Shown here: in pieces, positions 32,676-41,839 of the stretch
Layout: each line of letters opens with the position of its first letter
Position numbering within the stretch: the first letter of the stretch is position 1
From: Corallium rubrum
Taxonomy: Eukaryota > Cnidaria > Anthozoa > Scleralcyonacea > Coralliidae
Reading direction: 5' to 3'
Length of the DNA: 64,000 nucleotides
Assembly: GCA_964035015.1 (NCBI GenBank)
Contig: OZ036004.1
Span: forward strand, 15,311,419-15,375,418
The notes under the pieces: generated by a model
Seen by the model: only the letters and a program-made list of their open reading frames with translations
What the model was told of the DNA's origin: nothing
Database searches by the model: none
Position numbers and translations under genes: made by a program

Positions 32676-34127
32676 CTACAGGACGTTTTTACTGAACAGA
32701 TATCCGGCCACAGCTGTTACAATTAATATAATACCCAACTCGTTATCTGTCGTGTTTGTGCCAGGTGCATGGATGGCTACATTATCAGTGTTTTTGTCAG
32801 GTGCATGGACGGCTACATTATCAGTGTTTGTGTCAGGTGTATTTTCCTTATGAGGTGGCTTTTCCGGTTCCTCATCTAATGTCTCCAGATGTGGGACATA
32901 TTCCTGGTGTAGCTTCTTTGGCTGCCTATGGACAACCTGCTGGTAGTTTACTTTAGAGTTAATACCAAATTTCATAGCATCAGACGCGTGTTTGAGTAAG
33001 TTGTTATATCCAATAACTTTTTTCTTCAGTATTGTGAGTGACCCTGGCACTAACCATGTGTCAGGACTTATGGCCAAGTTCTGGGTTACGTTAGTATCTG
33101 ATATTGATCTGTTCATATTCAGAATCCAAGTGCTAACAGAGTAGTTAACGACGGCGTCATTTACGAGGACTCTGAATTCCTGTTGTGACTCCAGACTTCC
33201 GGCACCCTTCTTAACGATACTTACCCTTGTTTTAGCTTGAGAGCCTAGCACTGCATAGACATAAGCCTCGATAGACTCGTTTATATATTGCAGACCTATC
33301 CTGGTAAAACCATCTGTCTTAAGTGGTATGAACCTTCTGTAGTGTGTTTTATAATCAGGGTTAAGACGCCACATCCACTCCTTAAATGCACGGTCATGAT
33401 GCTGACCAGAGTGTGGATTAATCAAGAACTTTTTCTCTCTGGGTATATTATCCATATTGTCGATTACATCCCTCCCAACACCAAATTCCCTCATTAGGTC
33501 ACTTTTCTTTTCCTTTATAAGGCGTCTTAGTATACGTCGGGTAGTGAAGTACACATGGAAGCGCATAATAGACGTAACCACTGGATAAACATCATCGGAG
33601 AACTTTAGATGCTCAACCCCAACACCACAGCAGTACGTACTTAGGTAGACAGCGAAGATTAGCTGATAGTAAGGTTCGTTGTTATTCCACCATACAGCAA
33701 TATCCGTCCTATTTCCTGGGTTCAGTGTTGGTAATTTAGACATGAAAAAGTTATGGTCGTTAACATAGATCCTGAAATTGTTAAGGTCATAGTCTATAAC
33801 ATTTTCTGATAGGTATGTGAACTTTGAGAAGTCATATTTCCCCTCAACATCACTTTCCCAATGTCGCTTACCCTGGACTTTCTGCACAGTGCCGCCACCT
33901 AGCCATATTTTTGGGAATCTTGGCGGTGGCTTATCTGTCGTCAGGTACTTGGTATACTCAGGGTTACTCTTGAATTCCTGTTCCTCGGTGTAGATGTATG
34001 TACCATCAGCACCGACAGGCCCGAAGAACACACCTGGTTCTGTCTTACCAAATACAGAGCTAGTTATAAACTTACTTTTGTCAGCATATGGGTACTTAGC
34101 GAAGAATCTACTTAGGGTCTTGTTCAT
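32676..34127 (-). CDS. Polinton unknown protein with C-terminal membrane anchor
   Basis: A 483-residue ATG frame, the last gene of the leftward block. The bulk is aromatic and charged, without a domain I recognise. Near the C-terminus there is a short imperfect tandem repeat (NTDNVAVHAP, NTDNVAIHAP) and then a hydrophobic segment (LGIILIVTAVAGYLF, about residues 462-477) followed by a few residues, which suggests a tail-anchored membrane protein. The repeat spacer is like a flexible stalk. Its start overlaps the end of the preceding gene by 20 bp. It could be a surface or virion protein; that is inference only. Confidence 0.8.
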   Translation of the reverse strand: MNKTLSRFFAKYPYADKSKFITSSVFGKTEPGVFFGPVGADGTYIYTEEQEFKSNPEYTKYLTTDKPPPRFPKIWLGGGTVQKVQGKRHWESDVEGKYDFSKFTYLSENVIDYDLNNFRIYVNDHNFFMSKLPTLNPGNRTDIAVWWNNNEPYYQLIFAVYLSTYCCGVGVEHLKFSDDVYPVVTSIMRFHVYFTTRRILRRLIKEKKSDLMREFGVGRDVIDNMDNIPREKKFLINPHSGQHHDRAFKEWMWRLNPDYKTHYRRFIPLKTDGFTRIGLQYINESIEAYVYAVLGSQAKTRVSIVKKGAGSLESQQEFRVLVNDAVVNYSVSTWILNMNRSISDTNVTQNLAISPDTWLVPGSLTILKKKVIGYNNLLKHASDAMKFGINSKVNYQQVVHRQPKKLHQEYVPHLETLDEEPEKPPHKENTPDTNTDNVAVHAPDKNTDNVAIHAPGTNTTDNELGIILIVTAVAGYLFSKNVL

Positions 34128-34659
34128 ATACCATAGGTTGTATACTATTCTCCACCAGTTTGGTCTTATGCTGGTATATGTGCTTACCAGTTATGGCGAC
34201 ACCTCCGAGTAACCCTATAAGGGGTATGTATGGGCTAACTACTGATATAATACTCTCAACATCTTTTCTCAGTATACCATTATTTTTAAGCTCATCTGTT
34301 AGCGCAACAGGATCTTCAATTGCGTCAAGACCACCAAGCATTGTTGAGAACTGACTTATTAGTAAATCTGTTAGGAACCCGTCTGCGTCCTTCTTCCTTT
34401 TAGCTTCATAAGCCTTGTAAATTTTGTCTAATGTCTTTTCACTACATTTTCTTATATGTCCGGACTTCTGGGTAATGTACCCATCATCAGATGCAGTTAT
34501 AAGTTCCTCGCGCCTGGTGTCTATGCTAGGTTCCTCAGTGCTCACAGTTTTAGCAATACTCTCTTCCGCAACCTGTAGCTCATCAACTAGTTTTTCAATA
34601 GCCTCATCTTCAATAACAACTGGCTCATTTTTACTGCGCTTACCTTCCCTCTTTGGCAT
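34108..34659 (-). CDS. Polinton small protein with one predicted membrane segment
   Basis: A 183-residue ATG frame. The N-terminus is basic (MPKREGKRSK), the middle is acidic and Ser/Thr-rich, and a hydrophobic stretch lies near residues 145-162 (YIPLIGLLGGVAITG). No family recognised. It sits between the ATPase and the 483-residue gene, 15 bp from the former and overlapping the latter, so it is probably co-expressed with virion genes. Confidence 0.75.
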   Translation of the reverse strand: MPKREGKRSKNEPVVIEDEAIEKLVDELQVAEESIAKTVSTEEPSIDTRREELITASDDGYITQKSGHIRKCSEKTLDKIYKAYEAKRKKDADGFLTDLLISQFSTMLGGLDAIEDPVALTDELKNNGILRKDVESIISVVSPYIPLIGLLGGVAITGKHIYQHKTKLVENSIQPMVYEQDPK

Positions 34660-34674
34660 ACATTAGGTTATGTT

Positions 34675-35271
34675 TCATTTAACCTCATAGGTAGGTGGCT
34701 GCGCACTGAGTTTAATGTCAAGGTATTTACCAGTGGCAAGATGCGCAATGATAGACTTCTCCATTTCAGCGTCTGCTATATGTCCGAAGAACTCATCCCT
34801 CAACACCTTCATACTTCTCCTGTTATGCGTACTGAAAAATAGAAGTCTGGTGGTGTTGTCCCTTATGCCAGTCGCGACACTGTTCAGCTTCTGTGTAAGA
34901 ATGAATAGTGTAATGTTATGGTGCCTACCACTATATGATAAAAAAGCCAGCATGCCGTCGTTAAGATGTTGATCACCTGTGTTACTCATGTCGTCAACTA
35001 TTACCGCAGTCTTAGATCCAGAGTAAATTTTTACTACAGCCTCAATAACATGATCTAGTTTGTCTGGGCTTATGCTCAGTCCTATGACATCTGGGTCGCT
35101 ATTAAGATATCCCCAGTCTAGGTATGTCATATTTATCCATAGTGTAGGACAGAGTATTATGATGAAGTCAAAATACTTCCCATACTCCACAGAAAGTATT
35201 TCGTTAAGCAATGTGTAAGTTTTACCACATCCAGATGGTCTAACTATCAGAATAGTCTCTGGCTTATCCAT
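34675..35271 (-). CDS. DNA packaging ATPase (A32/FtsK-HerA type)
   Basis: 198 residues, ATG start. Walker A is RPSGCGKT at residues 11-18 (Arg where Gly is usual at the first position), Walker B AVIVDD at 89-94, followed by SYSGRHHNITLFILTQKL at 113-130, the arginine/glutamine sensor region typical of A32-like packaging motors. The size is near the lower end for the family. The enzyme would translocate the element's DNA into capsids. It lies four bases from the capsid gene, in line with the ATPase/capsid neighbourhood of Polintons and related viruses. It is clearly different from the decayed ATPase at 13.6 kb. Confidence 0.88.
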   Translation of the reverse strand: MDKPETILIVRPSGCGKTYTLLNEILSVEYGKYFDFIIILCPTLWINMTYLDWGYLNSDPDVIGLSISPDKLDHVIEAVVKIYSGSKTAVIVDDMSNTGDQHLNDGMLAFLSYSGRHHNITLFILTQKLNSVATGIRDNTTRLLFFSTHNRRSMKVLRDEFFGHIADAEMEKSIIAHLATGKYLDIKLSAQPPTYEVK

Positions 35272-35274
35272 ACA

Positions 35275-36510
35275 CTAATACTGAATAGACTGAAGCTGGC
35301 CATTAGCCAGGTTGATTAACCCATCCGACAGCACGTAAAGGTAGCAGGTACAGGCAGTGGTCCCAGCACTTTTATCAACCTCGATAAGTATTCCGTTTTG
35401 TGTGTCAGTCAGCTTTACACCCTGGCCCTGTACCCTCTTTAGCGCTGTTGTTGAAAAGTCGCAGACCAAGGCAAACTTATCACTGAAGAAATTCGCCTCA
35501 CTAACATTCCTATCAAACCTGTCATCACTTGGGAAGAACACCCGGCTAGCCTCACTGAAGAAATCGTACTTCCTCATCGACTGTGTGTACAGGAAGTTTG
35601 GCTGGCCCTGGAAACTTATCTTAACACTCTCGATAGCTGGGTAGTAGAAAGACTCACTTCCGTCAGTAGTTCTCTTAAAGATCATCACGATATTTCTCAG
35701 GGACTTCCTTGGTAAGTTCACATTCTCATGAATTTTAGTGCTAGCAGCAGTAACTGGGAAGGTCTTAACTAGGGTGGCATGACCGTAGTAGGAAGATTTC
35801 CCCCTACTGTAAATCCCCTCAACCTCACCCGCTAGCATCTCATTCTCGACTGTCTCATACCTCAACTTAAGGTTATCCAACTTAAAACTGTTTGGCACAG
35901 CCTTACCACTACCACCGGGGAGTAACACATTAGCTGGTGTGTTAATTTTTAGTATGGTCTCATGTGTGTTCTGCAGTGCTTGTGGATAGATAGCCCCATT
36001 TTCACTAAGCCAGTCATCATCAATAGGCACTGTGAACCTGTCACCATAGATACCATTTACAAGAACGTCACCAGCAACACTAGCGTCACCACTAGCATCC
36101 TGACTTCTAAGCTTAGCAAGATTCACACTCCCACCAAGACCTTGATCAATTTTTCCAACCCGCTTTGACTTAGACCAGAGGTCCTCATAGCACCTGAGAA
36201 CATGAGCTTCATTAAGGTCCCTGTATATTTCACCGTTGAGCTTGTGGGTTACTTGCTTAAACAGTGTGGACTTAAGGTTGTTCTGATGGTATGACTCCTT
36301 ATTACCATTTCTCAGGGTGAATGTAAGCATCCTACTACCAGGGATTAACACATGATTAACCGGTAGTGTCGACAGCTTTACATACAGGTCCTGACCAGAG
36401 GATATATGTGTTGGGTTAAATGTTACGTCGACTACTCTCCTAGTGCCTTTCTTACTACTGTCCGGTTTCTTTAGTTTGTAGCTTGGAGTGATTCTATCTT
36501 CCTGCAACAT
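35275..36510 (-). CDS. Probable major capsid protein (double jelly-roll)
   Basis: 411 residues, ATG start. The N-terminal part is strand-rich with a charged start, then a block LFKQVTHKLNGEIYRDLNEA followed by HVLRCYEDLW, a layout resembling the N-terminal jelly-roll of Polinton/hexon-like capsids, where a QV.V.LNG motif is followed by a Tyr-rich helix. The C-terminus returns to strand-rich sequence (LYVLSDGLINLANGQL). It is directly beside the packaging ATPase. The length is shorter than many Polinton capsid proteins. The assignment rests on context and pattern, and needs a structure prediction. Confidence 0.6.
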   Translation of the reverse strand: MLQEDRITPSYKLKKPDSSKKGTRRVVDVTFNPTHISSGQDLYVKLSTLPVNHVLIPGSRMLTFTLRNGNKESYHQNNLKSTLFKQVTHKLNGEIYRDLNEAHVLRCYEDLWSKSKRVGKIDQGLGGSVNLAKLRSQDASGDASVAGDVLVNGIYGDRFTVPIDDDWLSENGAIYPQALQNTHETILKINTPANVLLPGGSGKAVPNSFKLDNLKLRYETVENEMLAGEVEGIYSRGKSSYYGHATLVKTFPVTAASTKIHENVNLPRKSLRNIVMIFKRTTDGSESFYYPAIESVKISFQGQPNFLYTQSMRKYDFFSEASRVFFPSDDRFDRNVSEANFFSDKFALVCDFSTTALKRVQGQGVKLTDTQNGILIEVDKSAGTTACTCYLYVLSDGLINLANGQLQSIQY

Positions 36511-36525
36511 AGACTAAGTTATATC

Positions 36526-37269
36526 TTATTTCCCATACCTATCATAAACCATCCAGACAATCGCTAGAACCAGCACCCACAGATTGCTGGCCAACCAGGC
36601 CAACCCCATAGCACCGTACTTCAGCAGAGCAACTAATAGATTACCAACCGCCATGATAATAGGACCCAGTACCGGACCAAGTTTCTTAGCCAACTTTCTG
36701 AAGGTATTATAGACCGACCGTCCGAATGATACAGCAGCGTTAGCACCTCTTTTAATATTGTGACGCAACCCTATTATTATCGTCGTCAGAAGTCCAGCCA
36801 GGCTTACAGCAAGTGATGATGCAGTAAGCCAGTTCTCCTTCATCCACTTCTTAAAACGCTCTAACCTAGACAGATCTCTCACACTCTCGTTACTATCAAC
36901 CTCTTCCTCAAACACTGCAATAGCCTCACTATGGGTAGGGGGATCACCTTTCTCAGTAACACGTATAAAATCGCTCTTTAGCTCTGCAGTCTTATGGATA
37001 TTCTTATAAAGTTGCTCCCTAAGCGGATCAGCCTCTCTCAGAGCCTTCAGTCTATACTCATTAGAAACCTGGTCCAATACCTCTATCTTAGTGTCAGCAT
37101 TCCCCTTAGGGTCTAGTATCCCTGCGAACTCACGGATCTCCTGTTCTGTCAGCTCCTCAACCCGTCCGTGTAACCTCCTACTAATTTCTGAGACAGAGGA
37201 CTCAGATATATCCCTGGTAACACTCTCAGGTATCTCTGGCCAGATAAATCGGATCATTACCAGTTCCAT
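36526..37269 (-). CDS. Polinton membrane protein with C-terminal hydrophobic half
   Basis: About 247 residues from ATG 37269 (a longer reading uses TTG). The first 140 residues are soluble, Glu-rich and helical. Then come a membrane segment (SSLAVSLAGLLTTIIIGL), a basic amphipathic stretch (RGANAAVSFGRSVYNTFRKL) and two further hydrophobic segments to the end (LGPIIMAVGNLLVALLKYG, LWVLVLAIVWMVYD). No family recognised. It could be a minor virion protein or membrane-active entry factor, which is speculation from topology. The start overlaps the preceding gene by 44 bp. Confidence 0.75.
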   Translation of the reverse strand: MELVMIRFIWPEIPESVTRDISESSVSEISRRLHGRVEELTEQEIREFAGILDPKGNADTKIEVLDQVSNEYRLKALREADPLREQLYKNIHKTAELKSDFIRVTEKGDPPTHSEAIAVFEEEVDSNESVRDLSRLERFKKWMKENWLTASSLAVSLAGLLTTIIIGLRHNIKRGANAAVSFGRSVYNTFRKLAKKLGPVLGPIIMAVGNLLVALLKYGAMGLAWLASNLWVLVLAIVWMVYDRYGK

Positions 37270-38032
37270 CAAAAATGGTGGGGTTACTAAGGTCCATATA
37301 AAGTCTGTCTATCCTTTCCCCTGGCTTTGGTCTCCTATAGTGTTTACTCTTTTCAATCATCATTTCCTTAACCATCTCAGGTGTGTGTTCAGTATATTCA
37401 TCTTCACCAATCACTTCCATAGAAACTTCCAGGCTTGATCCTGTTTCACTTGATAACGACTCCGCTAATTCTCTTGTGACTCTAAAGATACCAGCGATTA
37501 GAGTATTAAACTCTTTCTCAACTCTAACCTCACGGTTAGTATAACCAGTTATTCTTACGACGATGTTCTTAGTTGTGTCAATCTTTCTAACGTCTACACC
37601 CTTATAACTGAGAATAGTTGTGAAACCTCCGATTTTCCCTGATCTCGCGAACTTGGTACCACGGATTATCTTGTGTCCGTACTCATTATTTAGTAGGGGC
37701 CTTATGCTGGCGCCATCAGTTAAAGCCAGAAACGATCTAATAAATCTGATTGCATGCATACGCTTCCATTCATCCATATGTTCGCCGATGAGACCTTCTT
37801 CATTCACTAGTGTGTTAATGTATTTAGCAATATTACTCTTATTCCCAATTGCTCTAATAGTAGAAATGTCTGTATGATGATAGTCCATATCATAGTCAAT
37901 CCACGCAGTGCTACCATAAGGATCTACAAACTGACTTAACAGGTCATCATGTTCCGGCTGATCTTCAGCATCCGTTCCACCATTCTCATGGTATATGTTT
38001 TCCGTTTCAAACTCCTCAACACCTTCAGCCAT
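37226..38032 (-). CDS. Polinton unknown soluble protein
   Basis: 268 residues, ATG start, with a strongly acidic first 60 residues, then a mixed alpha/beta-looking region (HKIIRGTKFARSGKIGGFTT, KNIVVRITGYTNREVRVEKE). No membrane segment or catalytic motif noted. It lies between the integrase (3 bp away) and the membrane protein at 36.5 kb, which it overlaps. Confidence 0.75.
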   Translation of the reverse strand: MAEGVEEFETENIYHENGGTDAEDQPEHDDLLSQFVDPYGSTAWIDYDMDYHHTDISTIRAIGNKSNIAKYINTLVNEEGLIGEHMDEWKRMHAIRFIRSFLALTDGASIRPLLNNEYGHKIIRGTKFARSGKIGGFTTILSYKGVDVRKIDTTKNIVVRITGYTNREVRVEKEFNTLIAGIFRVTRELAESLSSETGSSLEVSMEVIGEDEYTEHTPEMVKEMMIEKSKHYRRPKPGERIDRLYMDLSNPTIFDGTGNDPIYLARDT

Positions 38033-38035
38033 AAA

Positions 38036-39133
38036 CTAACCAATATTCTGGATATCACTCTCAGGTACCCAGCTATTATGCTTGCTATCATACCCGAGCC
38101 ACTTCACCAGGGCCATCTTCTTTTTCCTCTTAAGTATTTTCTCCACCCTATAAACATGATCCTTCTTAACAACAGCACTTAACTCCTCTTCATAAAACTT
38201 CCCAATTATTGGCTCACCCTCTAAGTCCGCTATTTCATAAACATTTGGATCACCCCTAATTACCTTAGTCACCTTGAATAGTTCCTCCGTGAAGTTAGCC
38301 TCATAACCCTTAGTGAATGTGCTTTTGTACTTACTTATCCTAACAGTGTCACCAACTTTAAATTTAGCTAGAGGGTATTCACCAAAGGTGTGGCCAAATA
38401 AGGTGTTCCACACTTCAGCCTCGTTACTTTTATTCACATTAGCCGGTTTCATCAGTATAGTTCTATGCTTACTGTTATTGTAATTGCTAACAAGCGAGTC
38501 TAGAACATCAGTCCACTTATATGTTCCCTTACTGTAGAAGTACTTCCACATAGCCGTCTTGAGGGTTCTGTTAAACCGTTCCACAACAGCAGCCTTCTTA
38601 TCTGATAGAGTGCTAAAATACTTAGCACCAGCTCCCTCCAGTAAGGACCTCACCCCAACATTGTAAAATTCCTTACCATCATCAAACTGCACTAGTTCTG
38701 GATCCACTCCAAAACGCTTCTTAAATTTCTTAAGCAACAACGTTACCGCCTTGGTCATGCTTCCGGTGTCTTTCCTATACACAGGGATTGCAAAGGCATA
38801 TCTACTTAGAATTTCAACAGCCGTCAGTATCCAACGGTATCCCCCATTCCTATTACCATACTTACCCATATCAACAAGATCCATTTGCAGCTGCTCACCA
38901 AGGTAGTAAACCCTAGTCTGTCTAAACTTATGCTTTCTAACTATTTTCCTATACCGTGTAAAAGTGTCCTGCAATTTCAGCCACTTAGCGACCTTACTCC
39001 TACTCACACCGGGTAAGCCATCATCCAGTGCCTTCCTGTAAAGTCTCTCAGCTGACTGATAACCAGTTGCAGGATTATAGTATATATCTCTCAGCCCCTG
39101 TTCCAGTTCTATGTCATTGTCCCTATACTTCAC
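38036..39133 (-). CDS. Polinton integrase (rve) with C-terminal chromodomain
   Basis: 365 residues as read from GTG 39133. The rve core acidic triad is in QMDLVDM (D85), VQFDDGKEF (D151) and AVVERFNRTLK (E185). A C-terminal chromodomain begins about residue 326: HVYRVEKILKRKKKMALVKW followed by LGYDSKHNSWVPESDI. It would insert the element and make the 6-bp duplication; the chromodomain may steer it to modified histones. There is no ATG in this frame before residue 84: the frame is open from a TGA about 40 codons upstream, and GTG overlaps the stop of the preceding gene as GTGA. A mutated ATG or termination-reinitiation are alternatives. Confidence 0.93.
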   Translation of the reverse strand: MKYRDNDIELEQGLRDIYYNPATGYQSAERLYRKALDDGLPGVSRSKVAKWLKLQDTFTRYRKIVRKHKFRQTRVYYLGEQLQMDLVDMGKYGNRNGGYRWILTAVEILSRYAFAIPVYRKDTGSMTKAVTLLLKKFKKRFGVDPELVQFDDGKEFYNVGVRSLLEGAGAKYFSTLSDKKAAVVERFNRTLKTAMWKYFYSKGTYKWTDVLDSLVSNYNNSKHRTILMKPANVNKSNEAEVWNTLFGHTFGEYPLAKFKVGDTVRISKYKSTFTKGYEANFTEELFKVTKVIRGDPNVYEIADLEGEPIIGKFYEEELSAVVKKDHVYRVEKILKRKKKMALVKWLGYDSKHNSWVPESDIQNIG

Positions 39134-39807
39134 TGGATATACAGCTCCAGCAATATGCTCCCAAAACCATTCAGCGGGTTTCCATTCTGATCTGTCACAT
39201 GGAATTCCAACTCATTTATAACACCTTTACCAATTTCAAGCTCTGTCTCAATGTCAACAAATGACTGTGTCGAACCGAACAGCGGCTGCTCACTAGTGAC
39301 TGGAAGACTTACTAGGGTATTACTCTTCCTTCCGTTGTATAAATTCATTGGTGTAGATATCACATTACACATCACAACCAAGTACTTCAACCCATTATTC
39401 ACATTTATCAGCCCACTTTTCACATTACTACCTGGTAAAAATATACGGGTGCTGAATCCTAGTAAAGAGGCTAAGTTGTTATGCAGTACTAGCGTTGTGC
39501 TACTGTCGGTCACCATCGTACACTTGGCTTCTGGTTTACTAAGTGTTAATGTAACCCCGCTGTTCCCCTCAAGTATCTTCTTAAAATCCTGGAATGTATA
39601 ATAACCATCTCCAAGGAATTTGTTCACCCTCTTATTGTGGACATAGTAGTTACCCTTACTGCTGGTAACATTAAAGTACTCCCACATTATGTAGGCCTTC
39701 TTCAGCAGAATATGAGGATTTTTCCCTGTCATTATAGGCTCCTCCAATCTAATAACCTTATATGATCCTTCTATCAGCACGGTCAGTTTCCTCATAGTAT
39801 AGATCAT
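39130..39807 (-). CDS. Putative penton-like / minor capsid protein
   Basis: 225 residues, ATG start (a second Met lies four codons on). It is strand-rich with LHNNLASLLGFSTRIFLPGS in the middle and a C-terminus LEFHVTDQNGNPLNGFGSIL followed by LELYIQ. The pattern of an LLGF motif and a final ...D.NG..(L/I).......L.L.I strand resembles a virion protein of bilaterian and cnidarian Polintons that I believe to be the penton or another minor capsid protein. It is the first leftward gene, next to the divergent promoter region. The role is an inference. Confidence 0.5.
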   Translation of the reverse strand: MIYTMRKLTVLIEGSYKVIRLEEPIMTGKNPHILLKKAYIMWEYFNVTSSKGNYYVHNKRVNKFLGDGYYTFQDFKKILEGNSGVTLTLSKPEAKCTMVTDSSTTLVLHNNLASLLGFSTRIFLPGSNVKSGLINVNNGLKYLVVMCNVISTPMNLYNGRKSNTLVSLPVTSEQPLFGSTQSFVDIETELEIGKGVINELEFHVTDQNGNPLNGFGSILLELYIQ

Positions 39808-39876
39808 ATTATGGTAACATTTACCAATAGCTGCCGTGGGTGGTTACGCAGTAAGCAGGCTTATATACTTTAATAT
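39808..39876. promoter_or_regulatory. Divergent promoter region between leftward and rightward genes
   Basis: A 69-bp spacer separates the divergent start codons at 39807 and 39877. It contains the AT-rich TATATACTTTAATATATG just upstream of the rightward start. No other regulatory motif is recognised. Confidence 0.45.
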
Positions 39877-40467
39877 ATGAGTCTGAATTTAGGTTACTCA
39901 GTGTCATCAGGAAGTAATGAAGTCACTGACGACATTGACATGAAAAATTTCAGGATAACCCAAATCATACCGGCCACTGATGATAACCACCTGATAAATA
40001 AAAAGTATGCCACAGAAAAGTTTGCCAAGAAGGAGAATTACAGGCTTAACGCCACAATGGTCTGGTACTACCCAGCAATTGGTGGAACGCCGGAAGCACT
40101 CAGTAGTAACACCTACCCGATGGTTCCAGTAAGTAAGGACACTATGATAAGAATATTGTGCCACTCGTTCGACACAGATGGCGTGGTGCCTGACAACGTA
40201 GTGCAGGTAACGTACCGGCTGTACTATGTTACCTACAGAGCAACACAAGGTTCTGAGCTATTGGGCACACTAACTCTGGGAAATGCAGACAGACATTATA
40301 GCGGTCACTGGTCTATACCTGTTAATCATGACTTTTATGTTAAAGATACTATCTCAGCACAGCAGGCCAGCAATAAACCATCTGTCGGCTACATCTACCC
40401 AACAATAACTGGACTGACTAGTGGTAATGAGAGCTGCCTGACTGTAGCATTCTATGAGCCTGCTTAA
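39877..40467 (+). CDS. Fibre-like protein
   Basis: 196 residues, ATG start. The N-terminus has DIDMKNFRITQIIPATDDNH followed by LINKKYATEKF, the 'M.N.(R)I(T).(I)..P......(V).K.Y...' phrase known from tail-fibre and appendage shafts of viruses. The remaining ~130 residues are strand-rich and end in a compact domain. It could be the attachment fibre of the virion. No strict family is recognised, so this is a motif-based guess. The stop overlaps the next start by 14 bp. Confidence 0.5.
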   Translation: MSLNLGYSVSSGSNEVTDDIDMKNFRITQIIPATDDNHLINKKYATEKFAKKENYRLNATMVWYYPAIGGTPEALSSNTYPMVPVSKDTMIRILCHSFDTDGVVPDNVVQVTYRLYYVTYRATQGSELLGTLTLGNADRHYSGHWSIPVNHDFYVKDTISAQQASNKPSVGYIYPTITGLTSGNESCLTVAFYEPA

Positions 40468-41023
40468 TCCCACCTATGTTATGACACTTAACAGGGAGAA
40501 GAGTATAATAAGATTCAACCATATATCTGATAAGCTGAGCCAGGGGGAGGTTGAGATGTTAAAGTCACTGTACGAGCACTACCACATGATGGCTACCTGC
40601 TACCAGTGGCAATTTAAGAGACTCTCTAGGATCAATCTTACCATGAACATGTCTGCTATATTCCTTACTGTTGCTGGCGGGGCGTTTAGCGCATTAGGTG
40701 GATTCGCTACATTATCTATAAGTGCTGTCGGACTTCTTATGCATGGATATATCAAGAATAAGAGAATAGCAGAGAAAGTAAGTCAGTGTGAGGTGGCATA
40801 CAATAGCTACACAAAATCATTAAACACAATAAAAGGATACCTGAGAGGTATTGAGTTTGACAGATCCACAATGTTCAGCAACCTAACTATGGTAGACAAC
40901 ATAATAAATGACAGCACTATGCCATTGGAGAAGAAAATAAAGGACAGGTACAGTAGGGTCTACAGAGGTCATGCGTATATGAAATCATCAGAGTATTATG
41001 GAGGAGGTCTTAGGAGACATTAA
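40454..41023 (+). CDS. Two-TM helical protein (SLATT-like layout)
   Basis: 189 residues, ATG start. An N-terminal helical region leads to two closely spaced hydrophobic segments (MSAIFLTVAGGAFSALGG and FATLSISAVGLLMHGYI, about residues 67-102), followed by a long charged helix and a basic GGGLRRH tail. The layout resembles SLATT-type or holin-like membrane proteins, but no sequence motif is decisive. It overlaps both neighbours (14 and 26 bp). Confidence 0.7.
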   Translation: MSLLNPTYVMTLNREKSIIRFNHISDKLSQGEVEMLKSLYEHYHMMATCYQWQFKRLSRINLTMNMSAIFLTVAGGAFSALGGFATLSISAVGLLMHGYIKNKRIAEKVSQCEVAYNSYTKSLNTIKGYLRGIEFDRSTMFSNLTMVDNIINDSTMPLEKKIKDRYSRVYRGHAYMKSSEYYGGGLRRH

Positions 41024-41816
41024 AACGAATCCCGCTTTTGAAGACTATGAGATTCCCGCTGGAGAGGTTCAATACAATCCGTACGAGGAATTTGATACTA
41101 AAAGGTTGGATATAATAACTAATCGCGATACTAACACAGCACATGAGTATATTGAAATGGATGAGTTAGGTGATCAGCCGAGTGCCAATGAATTAGAATG
41201 GGACGACTGGGGTTTCAGACCTGATAATCAGCCAGATACTGTAGATTATGACGAAAGTGTTAACATAATGCTTAATAATGAGGGTTCATTAATGAGAAGA
41301 TGGGTTTATGATCTCTTCACTAACATTCTGAGTATTGGGGACTGTGCCGATCCCGATTTCATAGACTATCTTATTGATGGTGAAATCCTAAGTATTGAAA
41401 GAAAGCCAGGCACTGCTTCCGACTATAGAGTTAGGTTCTTTAATCATGAGTTCGAGACAGCTGACAGGTCTATAGATATTGATACTAAGATTATTAGAGA
41501 TGATATAAGGAACCTATATGACGAGTGGAGTGAAAGACTTAATAGAAGCACTTTGAAGAAGGCGGGTGTGATAACGGGTATCGGTCTAAGCATAGCGGCG
41601 ATAGTCACAGGGCTAGCAGTTGGACTAACAAGAGGAGGCTCAGATGTGATACATGCGGGTAAGAAGAGGAGAAAGTGGGAGAAGCTTAACCCAGCTAAGG
41701 TAAGTATACCATGGTCAGATATTGAGGAGGCTGGTGGAGATGTCCTAGTATTTACTGGTAAGTATCTCACAGTTATCTTAGCGGTATCTGCAGTGTATCT
41801 GACAGCAAGACGGTAA
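40998..41816 (+). CDS. Polinton membrane protein with acidic N-terminus
   Basis: 272 residues, ATG start. The first ~130 residues are rich in Asp/Glu; one hydrophobic segment lies near residue 192-210 (GVITGIGLSIAAIVTGLAVG) and a second at the C-terminus (VFTGKYLTVILAVSAVYL). Between them is a basic patch (HAGKKRRKWEK). Its architecture (acidic soluble head, TM, basic linker, TM) is reminiscent of the leftward protein at 36.5 kb. Function unknown. Confidence 0.7.
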   Translation: MEEVLGDIKTNPAFEDYEIPAGEVQYNPYEEFDTKRLDIITNRDTNTAHEYIEMDELGDQPSANELEWDDWGFRPDNQPDTVDYDESVNIMLNNEGSLMRRWVYDLFTNILSIGDCADPDFIDYLIDGEILSIERKPGTASDYRVRFFNHEFETADRSIDIDTKIIRDDIRNLYDEWSERLNRSTLKKAGVITGIGLSIAAIVTGLAVGLTRGGSDVIHAGKKRRKWEKLNPAKVSIPWSDIEEAGGDVLVFTGKYLTVILAVSAVYLTARR

Positions 41817-41839
41817 GTAAACCTTAGGTAATCTATAAG

